A stretch of DNA of 49,035 bases from an uncultured Lachnospiraceae bacterium (GCA_934385475.1 CAKRPS010000018.1:1-49035), one strand, 5' to 3'; positions 1 to 8,620 are shown, counted from the first letter of the stretch. The notes: generated by a model from the sequence alone, not told the origin. Numbers and translations: made by a program.

Positions 1-15
1 TTTCTTAGGAAAGCC

Positions 16-2115
16 TCATAGCCCGGAATACAGATATACGTAATTCTGCTCGCGATCATCATAGGAATACTTCGTCAGATTTCCGAAGACATCATACTCT
101 TTTTTCCAGGAATAATTAACCTGTCCGGACGGATCGATTTCCTGATATTCTACAATATTGCCATCGTTATCATATTCTGCTTTACAATTGTAGACTGTTG
201 AAGTATTGGGGTGTGGATGCGCGATCTTCTGATAGTTTCCATTTGCCCCATAAACATACTCATCCCACCATGACAGGCTTGTTCCGGAACCATATCGATA
301 AGTTGCTGTACATCTTCCCTGCGAATCATTATCGTACAGTTCACTCCATTCCAACGTTCCTCTGTCATTATAACGATATGTCCCTGTTTTGACACCATCG
401 TCATATTCATATATTTCCTCAAACATTAAAATGCCATTCTCATAATGATCCAAACTGATCATATTTCCATCGGAATCATATTCGAAATACTCATGTGCAT
501 TTTCTACTCCATCGCTATAGGAAGTATATTCAAGCTGTTTACCATCTTCATAGCCAAACTTTCCAATCTGTGCCCCCATACTGTTATACACATCACAGGC
601 TACCGGCACAACAGATTCACGAATTTCATCTATTTTGGACTGTAACAGTTCTGAATCCTTACAGTTTTCATTTCCCTGCTTTAATACCGTCAGTGCCTGT
701 ACCGGATCTTCCATTGCAAGATAGGTCTTTGCTTCTAAGAAATATGCTTCCTCATTCTGCGGATCAGATAATATTTCCATATTACAATAGGAAAGTACAT
801 CTTCGTATTGTTCATTAAGAAAAGCTTCTTCTGCCAATGCAACGTAATCTTCCTGTGTTTCCTCATCCTGCACTACTGCTTCTTCCTCAACAACATCCTC
901 CGTGGACGCAACAGCTTCCGGCTCTGTCTTTTTGCCCATATTTGAGAATATCATGATAGCCAAACTGAGAACTATAACACCAATACCTGCCAGATAATAA
1001 TACTTCGCAGGAATTTGTTTTATTTTGTCCATCCATTCCGCCTGAGCACCTTTGGCCGAAACCGTATTTTCTTTTTCAACAAACTCCCTTTTGCTCGCCT
1101 CATTATGACTTTCTGCAATCGGAAACTCTGTATTTCCTTTATTGTCATAAAGCAAATGATACAGTTCATTCATATTCTGAATACGTTTTTCAGCAAAAAC
1201 AGCCATTCCTTTTAGGAGAACTTCTTCTTTGTCCTTGCTGATTGCAACTCCCAGTGAGCTGGGCTTCTGAAGCGCATCATCACGCATACGTTCCATTGCT
1301 TCAGGCGGTGTAATACCCGTGATACATTTATAGATCGTTCCGCACAGTGCATATACGTCTGACCAGGGGCCCTGTTTTCCCTTGGTACGATATTGTTCTT
1401 CCGGTGCGTATCCCGGTTTGAGCATAACCGATAAGCTTTTTTCTCCCTCTGTTGCATAATCTCTGGCTGCACCCAGATCCAACAATTTAACATTTCCTCC
1501 CGGAAGCACCATAATATTGTCGGGGCTGATGTCTCTATGTATCACACCTTGCTCATGCATATGTGCAAGAGAGGAAATTACCGGTCTCATCAAGCCAAGA
1601 ACCTCCTCTACCGGCAGCTTTCCTCCTCTCTTTTTCAAATGTTCTTTCAGGGTTTCTCCTTCAAGATATTCCATAATGATATAGGCAGTATTGTTCTCCT
1701 GAAAGAAGTCTTTAACTCCCACAATACCGGAAAGATTAGAACACCGCGCCAATGTTCTGGCCTCACGGATAAACCCGTCCTTCCATTTCTGGACTGCCTG
1801 CATATTCGCACCTGCATAATCAGTCACCATACTTGTAACCGTTCCTTCACGGGTTACAAATCCATTTGGATAGAACTCTTTGATCGCAACTTTCATTTCC
1901 AGGTTCAAATCCAGTCCAATATAGGTAATACCGAAGCCGCCCTCTCCCAGTACATTTCCAACCAGATATTTACCTGCCAATATACTATACGGCTTTAAAT
2001 GATGATACGGCTCATTGTTCTGTTCCGAAGAATTCTGATATCCACAGTAGGGGCATGTCCCCCCTGACTGCGGAAGCTCACTCATACATCCGATACATAT
2101 CCTGTTGATATCCAT
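16..2115 (-). CDS. Transmembrane Ser/Thr protein kinase with zinc ribbon, TPR and YD-like repeat tail
   Basis: This 699-residue protein is a Hanks-type Ser/Thr kinase, which transfers phosphate from ATP to protein Ser/Thr. Residues 7-24 form a zinc ribbon (two CxxC pairs). The kinase domain spans about 45-325, with glycine loop GEGGFG (57-62), VAIK lysine 79, HRDISPDN (193-200, catalytic D195, N200), DLG in place of DFG (213-215) and an APE-like APEE at 237. A single membrane helix lies at about 372-391. The acidic linker, TPR-like helices (about 425-500) and tyrosine-rich YD-like repeats with the pattern Y-x-Y-D-x-x-G-N (about 505-699) should therefore be outside the cell. There are no PASTA domains, unlike the PrkC/PknB kinases. 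It is the last gene seen of the FHA/PP2C/VWA run, 27 bases after the VWA gene. Kinase assignment is secure; the ligand and substrates are unknown. Confidence 0.93.
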   Translation of the reverse strand: MDINRICIGCMSELPQSGGTCPYCGYQNSSEQNNEPYHHLKPYSILAGKYLVGNVLGEGGFGITYIGLDLNLEMKVAIKEFYPNGFVTREGTVTSMVTDYAGANMQAVQKWKDGFIREARTLARCSNLSGIVGVKDFFQENNTAYIIMEYLEGETLKEHLKKRGGKLPVEEVLGLMRPVISSLAHMHEQGVIHRDISPDNIMVLPGGNVKLLDLGAARDYATEGEKSLSVMLKPGYAPEEQYRTKGKQGPWSDVYALCGTIYKCITGITPPEAMERMRDDALQKPSSLGVAISKDKEEVLLKGMAVFAEKRIQNMNELYHLLYDNKGNTEFPIAESHNEASKREFVEKENTVSAKGAQAEWMDKIKQIPAKYYYLAGIGVIVLSLAIMIFSNMGKKTEPEAVASTEDVVEEEAVVQDEETQEDYVALAEEAFLNEQYEDVLSYCNMEILSDPQNEEAYFLEAKTYLAMEDPVQALTVLKQGNENCKDSELLQSKIDEIRESVVPVACDVYNSMGAQIGKFGYEDGKQLEYTSYSDGVENAHEYFEYDSDGNMISLDHYENGILMFEEIYEYDDGVKTGTYRYNDRGTLEWSELYDNDSQGRCTATYRYGSGTSLSWWDEYVYGANGNYQKIAHPHPNTSTVYNCKAEYDNDGNIVEYQEIDPSGQVNYSWKKEYDVFGNLTKYSYDDREQNYVYLYSGL

Positions 2116-2142
2116 ATCCTTTTATCCTCTCTACTGTTCTTT

Positions 2143-3750
2143 TTATTCCCAACTGATACGATATTCGTTAGATCCGATTAACAAAATATCATCCTGATTA
2201 ATCTGCAATTCACCTACAATCGGGACACCATTTGCAAAAGTTCCGTTCGTTGATCCATCGTCCCGTATAAACACCTGTCCTTCGCGGTAAATTACGGAAC
2301 AATGCTTGCCTGATAAGGCATTATCCTCTTTCAACGACAACGTACAGCTATCACTTCTGCCAATCGTAACTTCATCTTTTACTGTAAGTTCATACTTTAC
2401 ATCATCAGCAGGACCAATTTTAAACATGGTAAATTGGATCTTTTTCGGATATTTTTTCTTTTGAGGTACACTGGCAGCCTGTCCTGCAACCGGGGCTACC
2501 GTAGAAGGGTCGTCTTGTATTGAAAAATCCGATATTGCAATGCGGCTCTCTCCGGCTAAGGAATCACCAACACTATCATCTGATTCATACATTTCATCAT
2601 CACTTCTTTTATGCATAATAGTAAATACAAAAATTGCTAAAAGAATTATCACAAGAACTACTATGATTCCAATAATGATCTGGGTTGAGTTGTCCTCTTC
2701 TTCCGGTTCTTCCTGAACTTCATTGATTTCCGGCTGTTCTTCTGACACACTTATATTTACTTCTGCAACCCGCTGTTTGGCAATTTCAGCCTGCTCTTTT
2801 ATGCTGCCTGATGGTACAGTAATACTTCCCTTGGCCTTTCCGGTCTTACTTGCAAGCTCAGCCTCTATGTATACCGTGTCATCTCCGACAACCACTTCTG
2901 ATAAATCAGCCGTCATTATAAGACTGTTTTCCAGTCTGTCCTGTATTTCATCTGCAATGCTCTCATAACTGCCCTCATCTACCTGAGGTGCAAAATGTTC
3001 ACCGCCTGCTGAATCTCTCGCAAAACTGCCAAGTATCTTTGCGTTCTCTTTATCCGCATCCCTTAATCTTCTGTCTAACAATGCAACTGTAAAAATTGGA
3101 ACATGGCTCTCTTTAACAATAGCTTCTGCCTCTGTCCTTGTTATCCCAACCTGTCTGTCATCTGCACCATCTGAAAAAATCACCATACATCTTTTTTCAT
3201 GAACAGAATTCTCCGTTTTTAATACCTCTAACTCCTGCTTTATTGCAGCATATAAATTGGTGTCCTCATTTGTAACAGCAATCCCCTCAATATAGGATAA
3301 TATCTGTTTTTCATCTTCGCTGAAGCCGCTTGCTTCAATATCATTTCCCAAAACAGCAACGCTAAAGTTATCACCGTTCTTTTTGTTTTTCACAAGCTGT
3401 TGCATGATTTCCTTAGCCTGTTCCACTCTTTCTTCGTCCATAGAGCCTGACACATCCAGCATCATTAAATAGGAAACCGGCTCTCCTGTATCTCTGAAGA
3501 CTTTAATGTCCTCAACATTTACTGTCTGTTTTCCAACTAATAATTTACTTTGTTCTATCGTCGGACAGTATCCTCTCTCCTGATTATGATTTATATATAC
3601 ACTAAGCTTTCCATCCTGCGCCTTGTACTGATCAATGCTAATCCCAAATGTTTCTTCAGCATTTACTTTATTCTGGCATAATGACACTATACAAATGACA
3701 CTCAACAGAAATGTCAGTATTTTATTAAACCGTCTCTTCTCCCTTTGCAC
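2143..3750 (-). CDS. Single-pass membrane protein with external VWA domain and cytoplasmic FHA domain
   Basis: This 535-residue protein has a signal-peptide-like N-terminus (residues 8-31, hydrophobic, ending NAEE). A von Willebrand A domain with intact MIDAS metal site follows: DVSGSM (D99, S101, S103), T164 and D195 in SDGADD. After an acidic linker there is one membrane helix (about 357-379) and a C-terminal FHA domain (about 440-535) with GRS (464-466), SGKH (480-483) and TNGT (501-504), the residues that bind phosphothreonine. The topology predicts VWA outside and FHA inside. Translation starts at GTG 3750, which has GGAGGAG six bases upstream overlapping the end of the phosphatase gene; this strong site decides the start. 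It is probably a partner or substrate of the neighbouring kinase and phosphatases (inference). Confidence 0.9.
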   Translation of the reverse strand: MQREKRRFNKILTFLLSVICIVSLCQNKVNAEETFGISIDQYKAQDGKLSVYINHNQERGYCPTIEQSKLLVGKQTVNVEDIKVFRDTGEPVSYLMMLDVSGSMDEERVEQAKEIMQQLVKNKKNGDNFSVAVLGNDIEASGFSEDEKQILSYIEGIAVTNEDTNLYAAIKQELEVLKTENSVHEKRCMVIFSDGADDRQVGITRTEAEAIVKESHVPIFTVALLDRRLRDADKENAKILGSFARDSAGGEHFAPQVDEGSYESIADEIQDRLENSLIMTADLSEVVVGDDTVYIEAELASKTGKAKGSITVPSGSIKEQAEIAKQRVAEVNISVSEEQPEINEVQEEPEEEDNSTQIIIGIIVVLVIILLAIFVFTIMHKRSDDEMYESDDSVGDSLAGESRIAISDFSIQDDPSTVAPVAGQAASVPQKKKYPKKIQFTMFKIGPADDVKYELTVKDEVTIGRSDSCTLSLKEDNALSGKHCSVIYREGQVFIRDDGSTNGTFANGVPIVGELQINQDDILLIGSNEYRISWE

Positions 3751-3753
3751 TTT

Positions 3754-4485
3754 CTACTCCTCCTCAATTTGTATTGCGATTGCTGAATGATTATCATTAC
3801 CAGCCGGTGCCTGCATATGTACACATTTTCTCATTTCAGAAAGCCATGCTTCTGAATCACCGGACTGTTGTAAGGTTTTTTTCATAACATCTTCCGTAAC
3901 ATATTCCCAGAAGCCATCTGAGCATAGAAGAAAGCTGTTAATTTCATTTGGCACCAGATCCACCACATCTATTTCAACCTTTACTTCTTTATTACCACCC
4001 AGGCTTCTTAATAATTTATTACGATCCACATGATGCCGGATTTGATCCATGGTGATCTCTCCGGTAACCACGGCCATTCGGGAAACACTGTGATCAAAAG
4101 TGCAAAATTCGCACCTATCATTCACAAACTGATACACCCTGCTGTCACCTACATGTGCTATTATCACTTGTTTCTCTTTTTTCTTATAAAACAGCAGGGC
4201 AATCGTCGATTTCATTTTGCAGTCATCTGTCTGTCCGGCAATGATCTGTAGATTAGCCTTCTGACACCATTCTCTGACATTTTCTTTCGTGATATCAGTT
4301 ACATCTGATTCCTTTAGCTCACTGGTTATTACTTTCACTGCTGTCTGGGAGGCAACCGCACCTCCACCATACCCGCCTAAACCATCTGCCAGAATTGCAC
4401 AAATGTAATCCTCCGAGCATACTACCTGAATAGAATCCTCATTACACGCTCTTCCGCCACAATCACTATAAGAAGCAACTCTCAT
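3754..4485 (-). CDS. PP2C-family protein Ser/Thr phosphatase
   Basis: This 243-residue protein is a stand-alone PP2C (PPM) metal-dependent phosphatase, close to the minimal length of the bacterial family. The metal-binding motifs are all visible: NEDS near residue 15, DGLGGYGGG (34-42), HVGDSRVY in the middle, CSDGFWEYV, and the C-terminal GNDNHSAIAI. No membrane helix is present, so it acts in the cytoplasm, most likely removing phosphate from proteins modified by the kinase encoded two genes downstream. The ATG at 4485 has AAGGAG six bases upstream. It is nine bases downstream of the second PP2C gene and three bases upstream of the VWA/FHA start, so all three are translated from one message. 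Confidence 0.95.
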   Translation of the reverse strand: MRVASYSDCGGRACNEDSIQVVCSEDYICAILADGLGGYGGGAVASQTAVKVITSELKESDVTDITKENVREWCQKANLQIIAGQTDDCKMKSTIALLFYKKKEKQVIIAHVGDSRVYQFVNDRCEFCTFDHSVSRMAVVTGEITMDQIRHHVDRNKLLRSLGGNKEVKVEIDVVDLVPNEINSFLLCSDGFWEYVTEDVMKKTLQQSGDSEAWLSEMRKCVHMQAPAGNDNHSAIAIQIEEE

Positions 4486-4495
4486 GACTTTCTCC

Positions 4496-5326
4496 TTATT
4501 CCTTTATCTCAATAAGCACCGCTGTATAATTATCCTGATTAGGACGATTCTTAGCTTCTATCTGCATCTCAATATGCATCATTGCCCTGCCGGCAGAATA
4601 CTCCATAGAGCTGAGGATTTCCGCATCTGATAATGTATTATATACGCCATCTGTTATAAGCAGTATCCGGTCGCCTTCAAACAATTCTATTTCTGTCAGA
4701 TTCTGGTCTATTCTTTCAAGGCAATCTATACCAATATAACTTGTCAGTGCATCTTTCTGAGGATCCTGAAGCGCTTCCTCCATAGTCATTCTTCCATCCT
4801 GTACCATCTCTAATAAATCAGCTTCATAATTGTGCTCTTTATTCAGTTGAAAAATCTCTCCATCCCGGATCAGCAGGATTCTGCTATCACCTACTGACGC
4901 AAAGAACATCTGATGGTCCATTATATGAACACAGACAATGGTCGAACCACTCTGGCCTTTTGTAATTCCTACAACCTCTTTTACCTGCTCGTTTGCATTT
5001 TCAATCATTTCACGCAGTTTTACAGGAATGTTTTCCATTTCATTGGTATCAAAATAGTTCAATGCAGAGATGACCGTTGCCATGCTTGCCCTCTCTCCTC
5101 CGGAAAGGCCTCCCATTCCATCAGCCACAACAGCTAATATTCCTTTCTGCTGCACTGTGTCTTCATCGAAATCTGAGATACCAAATGAATCCTGTTGACT
5201 TTTCCTCTTTCCCACATTATTCAGCTTTGAAATCGCAATGCCAATTTCTGACGGAATGTTGACAACATATGGTTTCTCCATTCCCAGGTCAACTGTTTTT
5301 TCAATATTTTTTATTCTTTTTCCCAT
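4496..5326 (-). CDS. PP2C-family protein Ser/Thr phosphatase (second copy)
   Basis: This 276-residue protein is a second PP2C phosphatase with a roughly 30-residue N-terminal extension before the QQDSFG motif. Its metal-site motifs are DGMGGLSGGE, ASVGDSRIL, ITDGVYNTL and the C-terminal RPNQDNYTAV. It is clearly diverged from the neighbouring PP2C, so the pair is not a recent duplication; the two may act on different phosphoproteins. Its start overlaps the end of the preceding zinc-ribbon FHA gene by 16 bases, a sign of translational coupling. GGAG lies ten bases before the ATG. No membrane segment is seen. Confidence 0.94.
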   Translation of the reverse strand: MGKRIKNIEKTVDLGMEKPYVVNIPSEIGIAISKLNNVGKRKSQQDSFGISDFDEDTVQQKGILAVVADGMGGLSGGERASMATVISALNYFDTNEMENIPVKLREMIENANEQVKEVVGITKGQSGSTIVCVHIMDHQMFFASVGDSRILLIRDGEIFQLNKEHNYEADLLEMVQDGRMTMEEALQDPQKDALTSYIGIDCLERIDQNLTEIELFEGDRILLITDGVYNTLSDAEILSSMEYSAGRAMMHIEMQIEAKNRPNQDNYTAVLIEIKE

Positions 5327-5901
5327 TCAAATTTATCTCCACACAAAGGCAAAAACAGAAGCTGCGTCTTTCCGATCATTACTCTGTCATATGCATCCAA
5401 TGGCACTGTCTGAAAGATCGCCTTATTATTCACTCTCACTATGCTTCTACCATCGCCAGGAGAAAGATAATATTTTTTCTCTTGTGCATCATATGTGATA
5501 ATTGCCTGATTTTCTCTTGAGATCGTCTCATCCCCCCGCAGGCAGATATCCATCTTCTCACTTCTTCCAATATAATTGTTGTCCGTGTGGATTCTATAGT
5601 CACGTCCTCTCTCTTTGCCATCCACACAGATCAGCCATCCGACAACCGGGTCAATTCCGATATCTGTCTGAATCAGTGCAACCGTTCTTCCTTCATCAGC
5701 TGCATTGTTAACCGCTTCAAACAAAGGTCTCGTTTTCTCACTCGCAAGCGGCTGGGTAACACCTGCATTTCCAATACCCAGATTATCCATTCCAAGTGCC
5801 ATTGTCCTGCCAATATCCTCTCCGGTTTTATTGCAGTAAGGACACTCAGCATGCAGCGATGCATCATAATAATGTCCTCTGTCACATTTTCTCATTTCCA
5901 T
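5311..5901 (-). CDS. Zinc-ribbon FHA-domain protein
   Basis: This 196-residue soluble protein begins with a small treble-clef or ribbon-like metal site (Cys6, His10 region, then CPYC near residue 21), like the N-terminus of the kinase in the same operon. After a linker, an FHA domain occupies about 95-185, with IGRS and SRENQ followed by the NNKAI strand. FHA domains bind phosphothreonine; the usual SxxH here reads S-x-x-N-Q, so the structural His is lost. The start at 5901 has GGGA seven bases upstream; an alternative ATG lies six bases further in. Likely an adaptor reading the kinase's marks (inference). Confidence 0.85.
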   Translation of the reverse strand: MEMRKCDRGHYYDASLHAECPYCNKTGEDIGRTMALGMDNLGIGNAGVTQPLASEKTRPLFEAVNNAADEGRTVALIQTDIGIDPVVGWLICVDGKERGRDYRIHTDNNYIGRSEKMDICLRGDETISRENQAIITYDAQEKKYYLSPGDGRSIVRVNNKAIFQTVPLDAYDRVMIGKTQLLFLPLCGDKFEWEKE

Positions 5902-5932
5902 TGTTTATTCCCATCCTTCCTGATAATCGTTT

Positions 5933-7888
5933 TTATTTTGTTAACGTCAATGTTGTTCCGAAAAAGTCAATTGTTAAAACACCATCCTGACTGATCTCAT
6001 AATGTGCATCATACCCTGCCTGATCATCCACCGTTTTTGATATTCCAGCCCCGACAACCTTAACAGAAACATCTGTATGTAACTCAGCACCTTCGTACTC
6101 CCACGCCAGATGAATTATATTATCATCTACAACAGAGTACTCAAACTGAGCATAATCTAATGTACTTCCGTTGTAGGTACCATATGCTTTACCATCCTGA
6201 GTAAAAGTGAGTCCATTTGCTACCCTTGACTTGAATACAAATATTTCACTTTTTACAAGAAAATTGTCTATCTGGTTTGAAAGAATGCTCTTGATGTCAA
6301 ATTCATTCGTTGTCCATGCCCCTGCGATCGTCTGTTCCGGTTCTTCGGTTGTTTCGGTTGCTTCGGTATCCACGCTTGTCATTGCCACATTTCCAGATAC
6401 AAAATACATTACAAGAAAAATGGCTACAAAGAATGTCACTACTGCAATATATACTTTCTTACCATCGTCACGTTCTTTCGGTTCATTGGTCCGTCTTCCA
6501 ACGGACAGAAGTTCATTCATATTACCTTCCAGCGTATCCTGTAATGCGATCTTAAAGCGATTTTCAGGGGAGGCCAGATAAAATTCCGTGCCATCCTGCA
6601 CCGGATATTCTCTTCCAGCCACCAGCTTTGTCCCGTCAGCCAGATATGTTCCATATGTAGAATTCTGATCTATAAGCACATATCCCTGGCCGGATTTGAC
6701 AATTTGACAATGGCTTCCGCTTATTCCCTCTGTCCCCTCATCATATCTGACACTACACTTATCCCTTCTGCCGAATGTTGCATTTTCTCCCTCAACTGTA
6801 TATTTCTTTCCTCCTAATTTTCCGGACAATGCATAAATTTCAATACTCTTACCTGACTTACCCTCAAAATTGGCATTAAGACGTTTTTCCTCAGCTTTGG
6901 CATTTTCAGCAATGGTATAACATTCTATAACACATTTTCTTGCAACCAGTAAAAACAGTGCCCATGAAAGAATCATCAATAAAATATATCTTCCCTGATA
7001 TACTTCCAGGAAATTAAATATTGCAACAGCAACATTACTGTCTTCAAATCTGACAAAAAATCCTGTTAAGTCGCACTTCCAAAGCAGTTCCACCAGGTAC
7101 ATTCCAAAAAAGCAAATAATGAAAAGACTGTTTCCCAAATGCTTTATTGATAATCGTTCCTTTCCCTTGGAAAGGGCTAAAGCTCCACCAAAAGTAGCTG
7201 TCCATACAATATCAGAACCAAACTGGAATACACATAATAATAATACCTGCGGAATGAATCCATCACTTAACGATAAATATGTAGTATAATTGCAAATCTT
7301 CTCTGCCGTTACTATCGCGGAATATCCGGCACCTACTGCTGCACCGATCAAGATTCCATTTAATCCATAGCCTCTGCTCTTTTTCCTCAGGCAGACACAA
7401 ATCAATAATAATTTAGTTCCACCATAAATGAGCGGAGTTAAATAATCTGAATATTCTATATTTGTTACCGAGATAGCAAAATAAACAATAAAGAAACATG
7501 CAATTCCCGAAAACAACATGGTTCCGACACTGTCTAACAATGAAATATTTCTAGGTATATTCATTTCCCAGAAAAATACAAGCATCGTAATCGGTACAAC
7601 AAACGGTACAACTCCTATCACCAGAGAATTGCCCCAATGTAACATATACTGTGCCAAAAATACCAATACAAAAATAAACAGACCTAAGATACCCATCCTA
7701 AAAAAAAGATATGGTGGTTCCCATTCTTTCACCATATCCTTCTCATAAGGAACATGCCCCGGCAATCCGGCCATGATCGTGGTATCACGTTCCTCCTTGC
7801 TTCTTGCATCAGCAAAGCCTGATAATAAAGAAGACCATTTGAAATTTTTAATGCTCCCTCTGGCAATATCGTTTAGTTCTCTTCCCAT
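5933..7888 (-). CDS. Multi-pass membrane protein with PrsW-like core, cytoplasmic FHA domain and C-terminal beta domain
   Basis: This 651-residue protein has an approximately 60-residue soluble N-terminus, then eight or so membrane helices (about 65-330). These contain motifs reminiscent of PrsW-type membrane proteases: WEMNIPRN, and GAAVGAGYSAIVTAEK with a Glu at the end of the helix. An FHA domain follows (about 350-445) with FGRR, SGSH and STYGTY. Another membrane helix (about 475-492) leads to an acidic Thr-rich linker and a predicted external beta-rich domain (about 510-651). PrsW relatives are intramembrane proteases or inactive membrane scaffolds; I cannot confirm a full catalytic set. 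GAGGGG precedes the ATG by eight bases. It sits between two other FHA genes, which points to a membrane hub of the phospho-signalling module (inference). Confidence 0.75.
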   Translation of the reverse strand: MGRELNDIARGSIKNFKWSSLLSGFADARSKEERDTTIMAGLPGHVPYEKDMVKEWEPPYLFFRMGILGLFIFVLVFLAQYMLHWGNSLVIGVVPFVVPITMLVFFWEMNIPRNISLLDSVGTMLFSGIACFFIVYFAISVTNIEYSDYLTPLIYGGTKLLLICVCLRKKSRGYGLNGILIGAAVGAGYSAIVTAEKICNYTTYLSLSDGFIPQVLLLCVFQFGSDIVWTATFGGALALSKGKERLSIKHLGNSLFIICFFGMYLVELLWKCDLTGFFVRFEDSNVAVAIFNFLEVYQGRYILLMILSWALFLLVARKCVIECYTIAENAKAEEKRLNANFEGKSGKSIEIYALSGKLGGKKYTVEGENATFGRRDKCSVRYDEGTEGISGSHCQIVKSGQGYVLIDQNSTYGTYLADGTKLVAGREYPVQDGTEFYLASPENRFKIALQDTLEGNMNELLSVGRRTNEPKERDDGKKVYIAVVTFFVAIFLVMYFVSGNVAMTSVDTEATETTEEPEQTIAGAWTTNEFDIKSILSNQIDNFLVKSEIFVFKSRVANGLTFTQDGKAYGTYNGSTLDYAQFEYSVVDDNIIHLAWEYEGAELHTDVSVKVVGAGISKTVDDQAGYDAHYEISQDGVLTIDFFGTTLTLTK

Positions 7889-7900
7889 CTTTCGTTCCCC

Positions 7901-8311
7901 TCATCTTAATAAAAAAGTATTTTTCTTTTCCCCAATATAAAATCCATCTCCAACCTTTAGATATTGAATTTCACCGGGTTTTATTCGATCTCCATTCACT
8001 CGATAAGTTCCGCAAGTAGATTTCATATCCATAACTCCAATTCCGGACTTATCCAAAGTAACCTTACAATGTACAGAACTAACACCTTTGGTATCTGCAG
8101 GATATACCAGACTACATTTTTCAGAATCTCTGCCGATAACGATTTCGCCATTCACAGGAATCCTTTGTCCTCCAAAGAAACCACCTATTCCTACCAATTC
8201 ATTTTGACATTCCTCATACAACTGTGCTTCTTCTGTCCTCTTGCTGCCAGTCACATAACAAATTATCGCAATTAATACGATCACGATAATAACGCCGACA
8301 ATAGCATTCAT
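7901..8311 (-). CDS. Small membrane-anchored FHA-domain protein
   Basis: This 136-residue protein has one N-terminal membrane helix (about residues 4-22) followed directly by an FHA domain (about 45-134). The motifs are IGRD, SSVHC and STCGTYRVNG, so the phosphothreonine-binding His is present. With a short N-terminus outside, the FHA domain would face the cytoplasm. GGAGG lies seven bases before the ATG. It is the first FHA gene of the run and is 12 bases upstream of the large PrsW-like FHA gene. Confidence 0.88.
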   Translation of the reverse strand: MNAIVGVIIVIVLIAIICYVTGSKRTEEAQLYEECQNELVGIGGFFGGQRIPVNGEIVIGRDSEKCSLVYPADTKGVSSVHCKVTLDKSGIGVMDMKSTCGTYRVNGDRIKPGEIQYLKVGDGFYIGEKKNTFLLR

Positions 8312-8346
8312 CTATCTACCTCCATTGCTGTACAAATCATTCACGA

Positions 8347-8362
8347 CTTACGTTTACGAAAG
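8347..8362. promoter_or_regulatory. Operator-like dyad O1 at the end of the XRE gene
   Basis: CTTACG-TTTA-CGAAAG is an inverted repeat with one mismatch and the same CTTrCG-N4-CGnAAG layout as the dyad at 8597-8612. It covers the stop codon of the small XRE gene, 36 bases before the first FHA gene. It could be a second binding site for one of the XRE proteins, or an RNA stem in the message. No promoter is obvious beside it. Confidence 0.4.
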
Positions 8363-8575
8363 TTGTGAGGCAAAAAAAATATCTGTTATCTCATTTCTTG
8401 GAAATTCAAGCGCTTCCGCCATTTCTGCAGCTTCCTTGACCGTCAGCCTTTCCCCGTTCTCATTATTTATCTTACGGTTTAATGTAGAAGGGTTTATTCC
8501 TAATTTCTGGGCGAGCATTACCTGGGTCATGCCTTTTCTTTGCATCTGTGCTTTTATTTCTCTTGTATTTACCAA
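8354..8575 (-). CDS. Small XRE-family helix-turn-helix regulator
   Basis: This 73-residue protein is essentially one HTH_3 domain; the recognition region reads MTQVMLAQKLGINPSTLNRKI, followed by a helical tail. It resembles phage Cro-like or transcription factors of mobile elements. The start is TTG at 8575, chosen because GGAG stands eight bases upstream and no ATG fits the family start. It is transcribed from the strong promoter at 8621-8648 and ends 42 bases before the first FHA gene, so it may be the first cistron of the kinase operon. It faces away from the second XRE gene at 8731. Confidence 0.85.
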   Translation of the reverse strand: MVNTREIKAQMQRKGMTQVMLAQKLGINPSTLNRKINNENGERLTVKEAAEMAEALEFPRNEITDIFFASQLS

Positions 8576-8596
8576 TTATTTCACTCCTCTCTTTAT

Positions 8597-8612
8597 CTTG
8601 CGTATCCGTAAG
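8597..8612. promoter_or_regulatory. Operator-like dyad O2 over the transcription start
   Basis: CTTGCG-TATC-CGTAAG is an inverted repeat with one mismatch, sitting 9 bases downstream of the TATTAT -10 element, where the transcription start is expected. A repressor bound here would block the promoter of the small XRE gene. It shares spacing and half-sites with O1 at 8347-8362. Confidence 0.5.
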
Positions 8613-8620
8613 TTGTTTTA

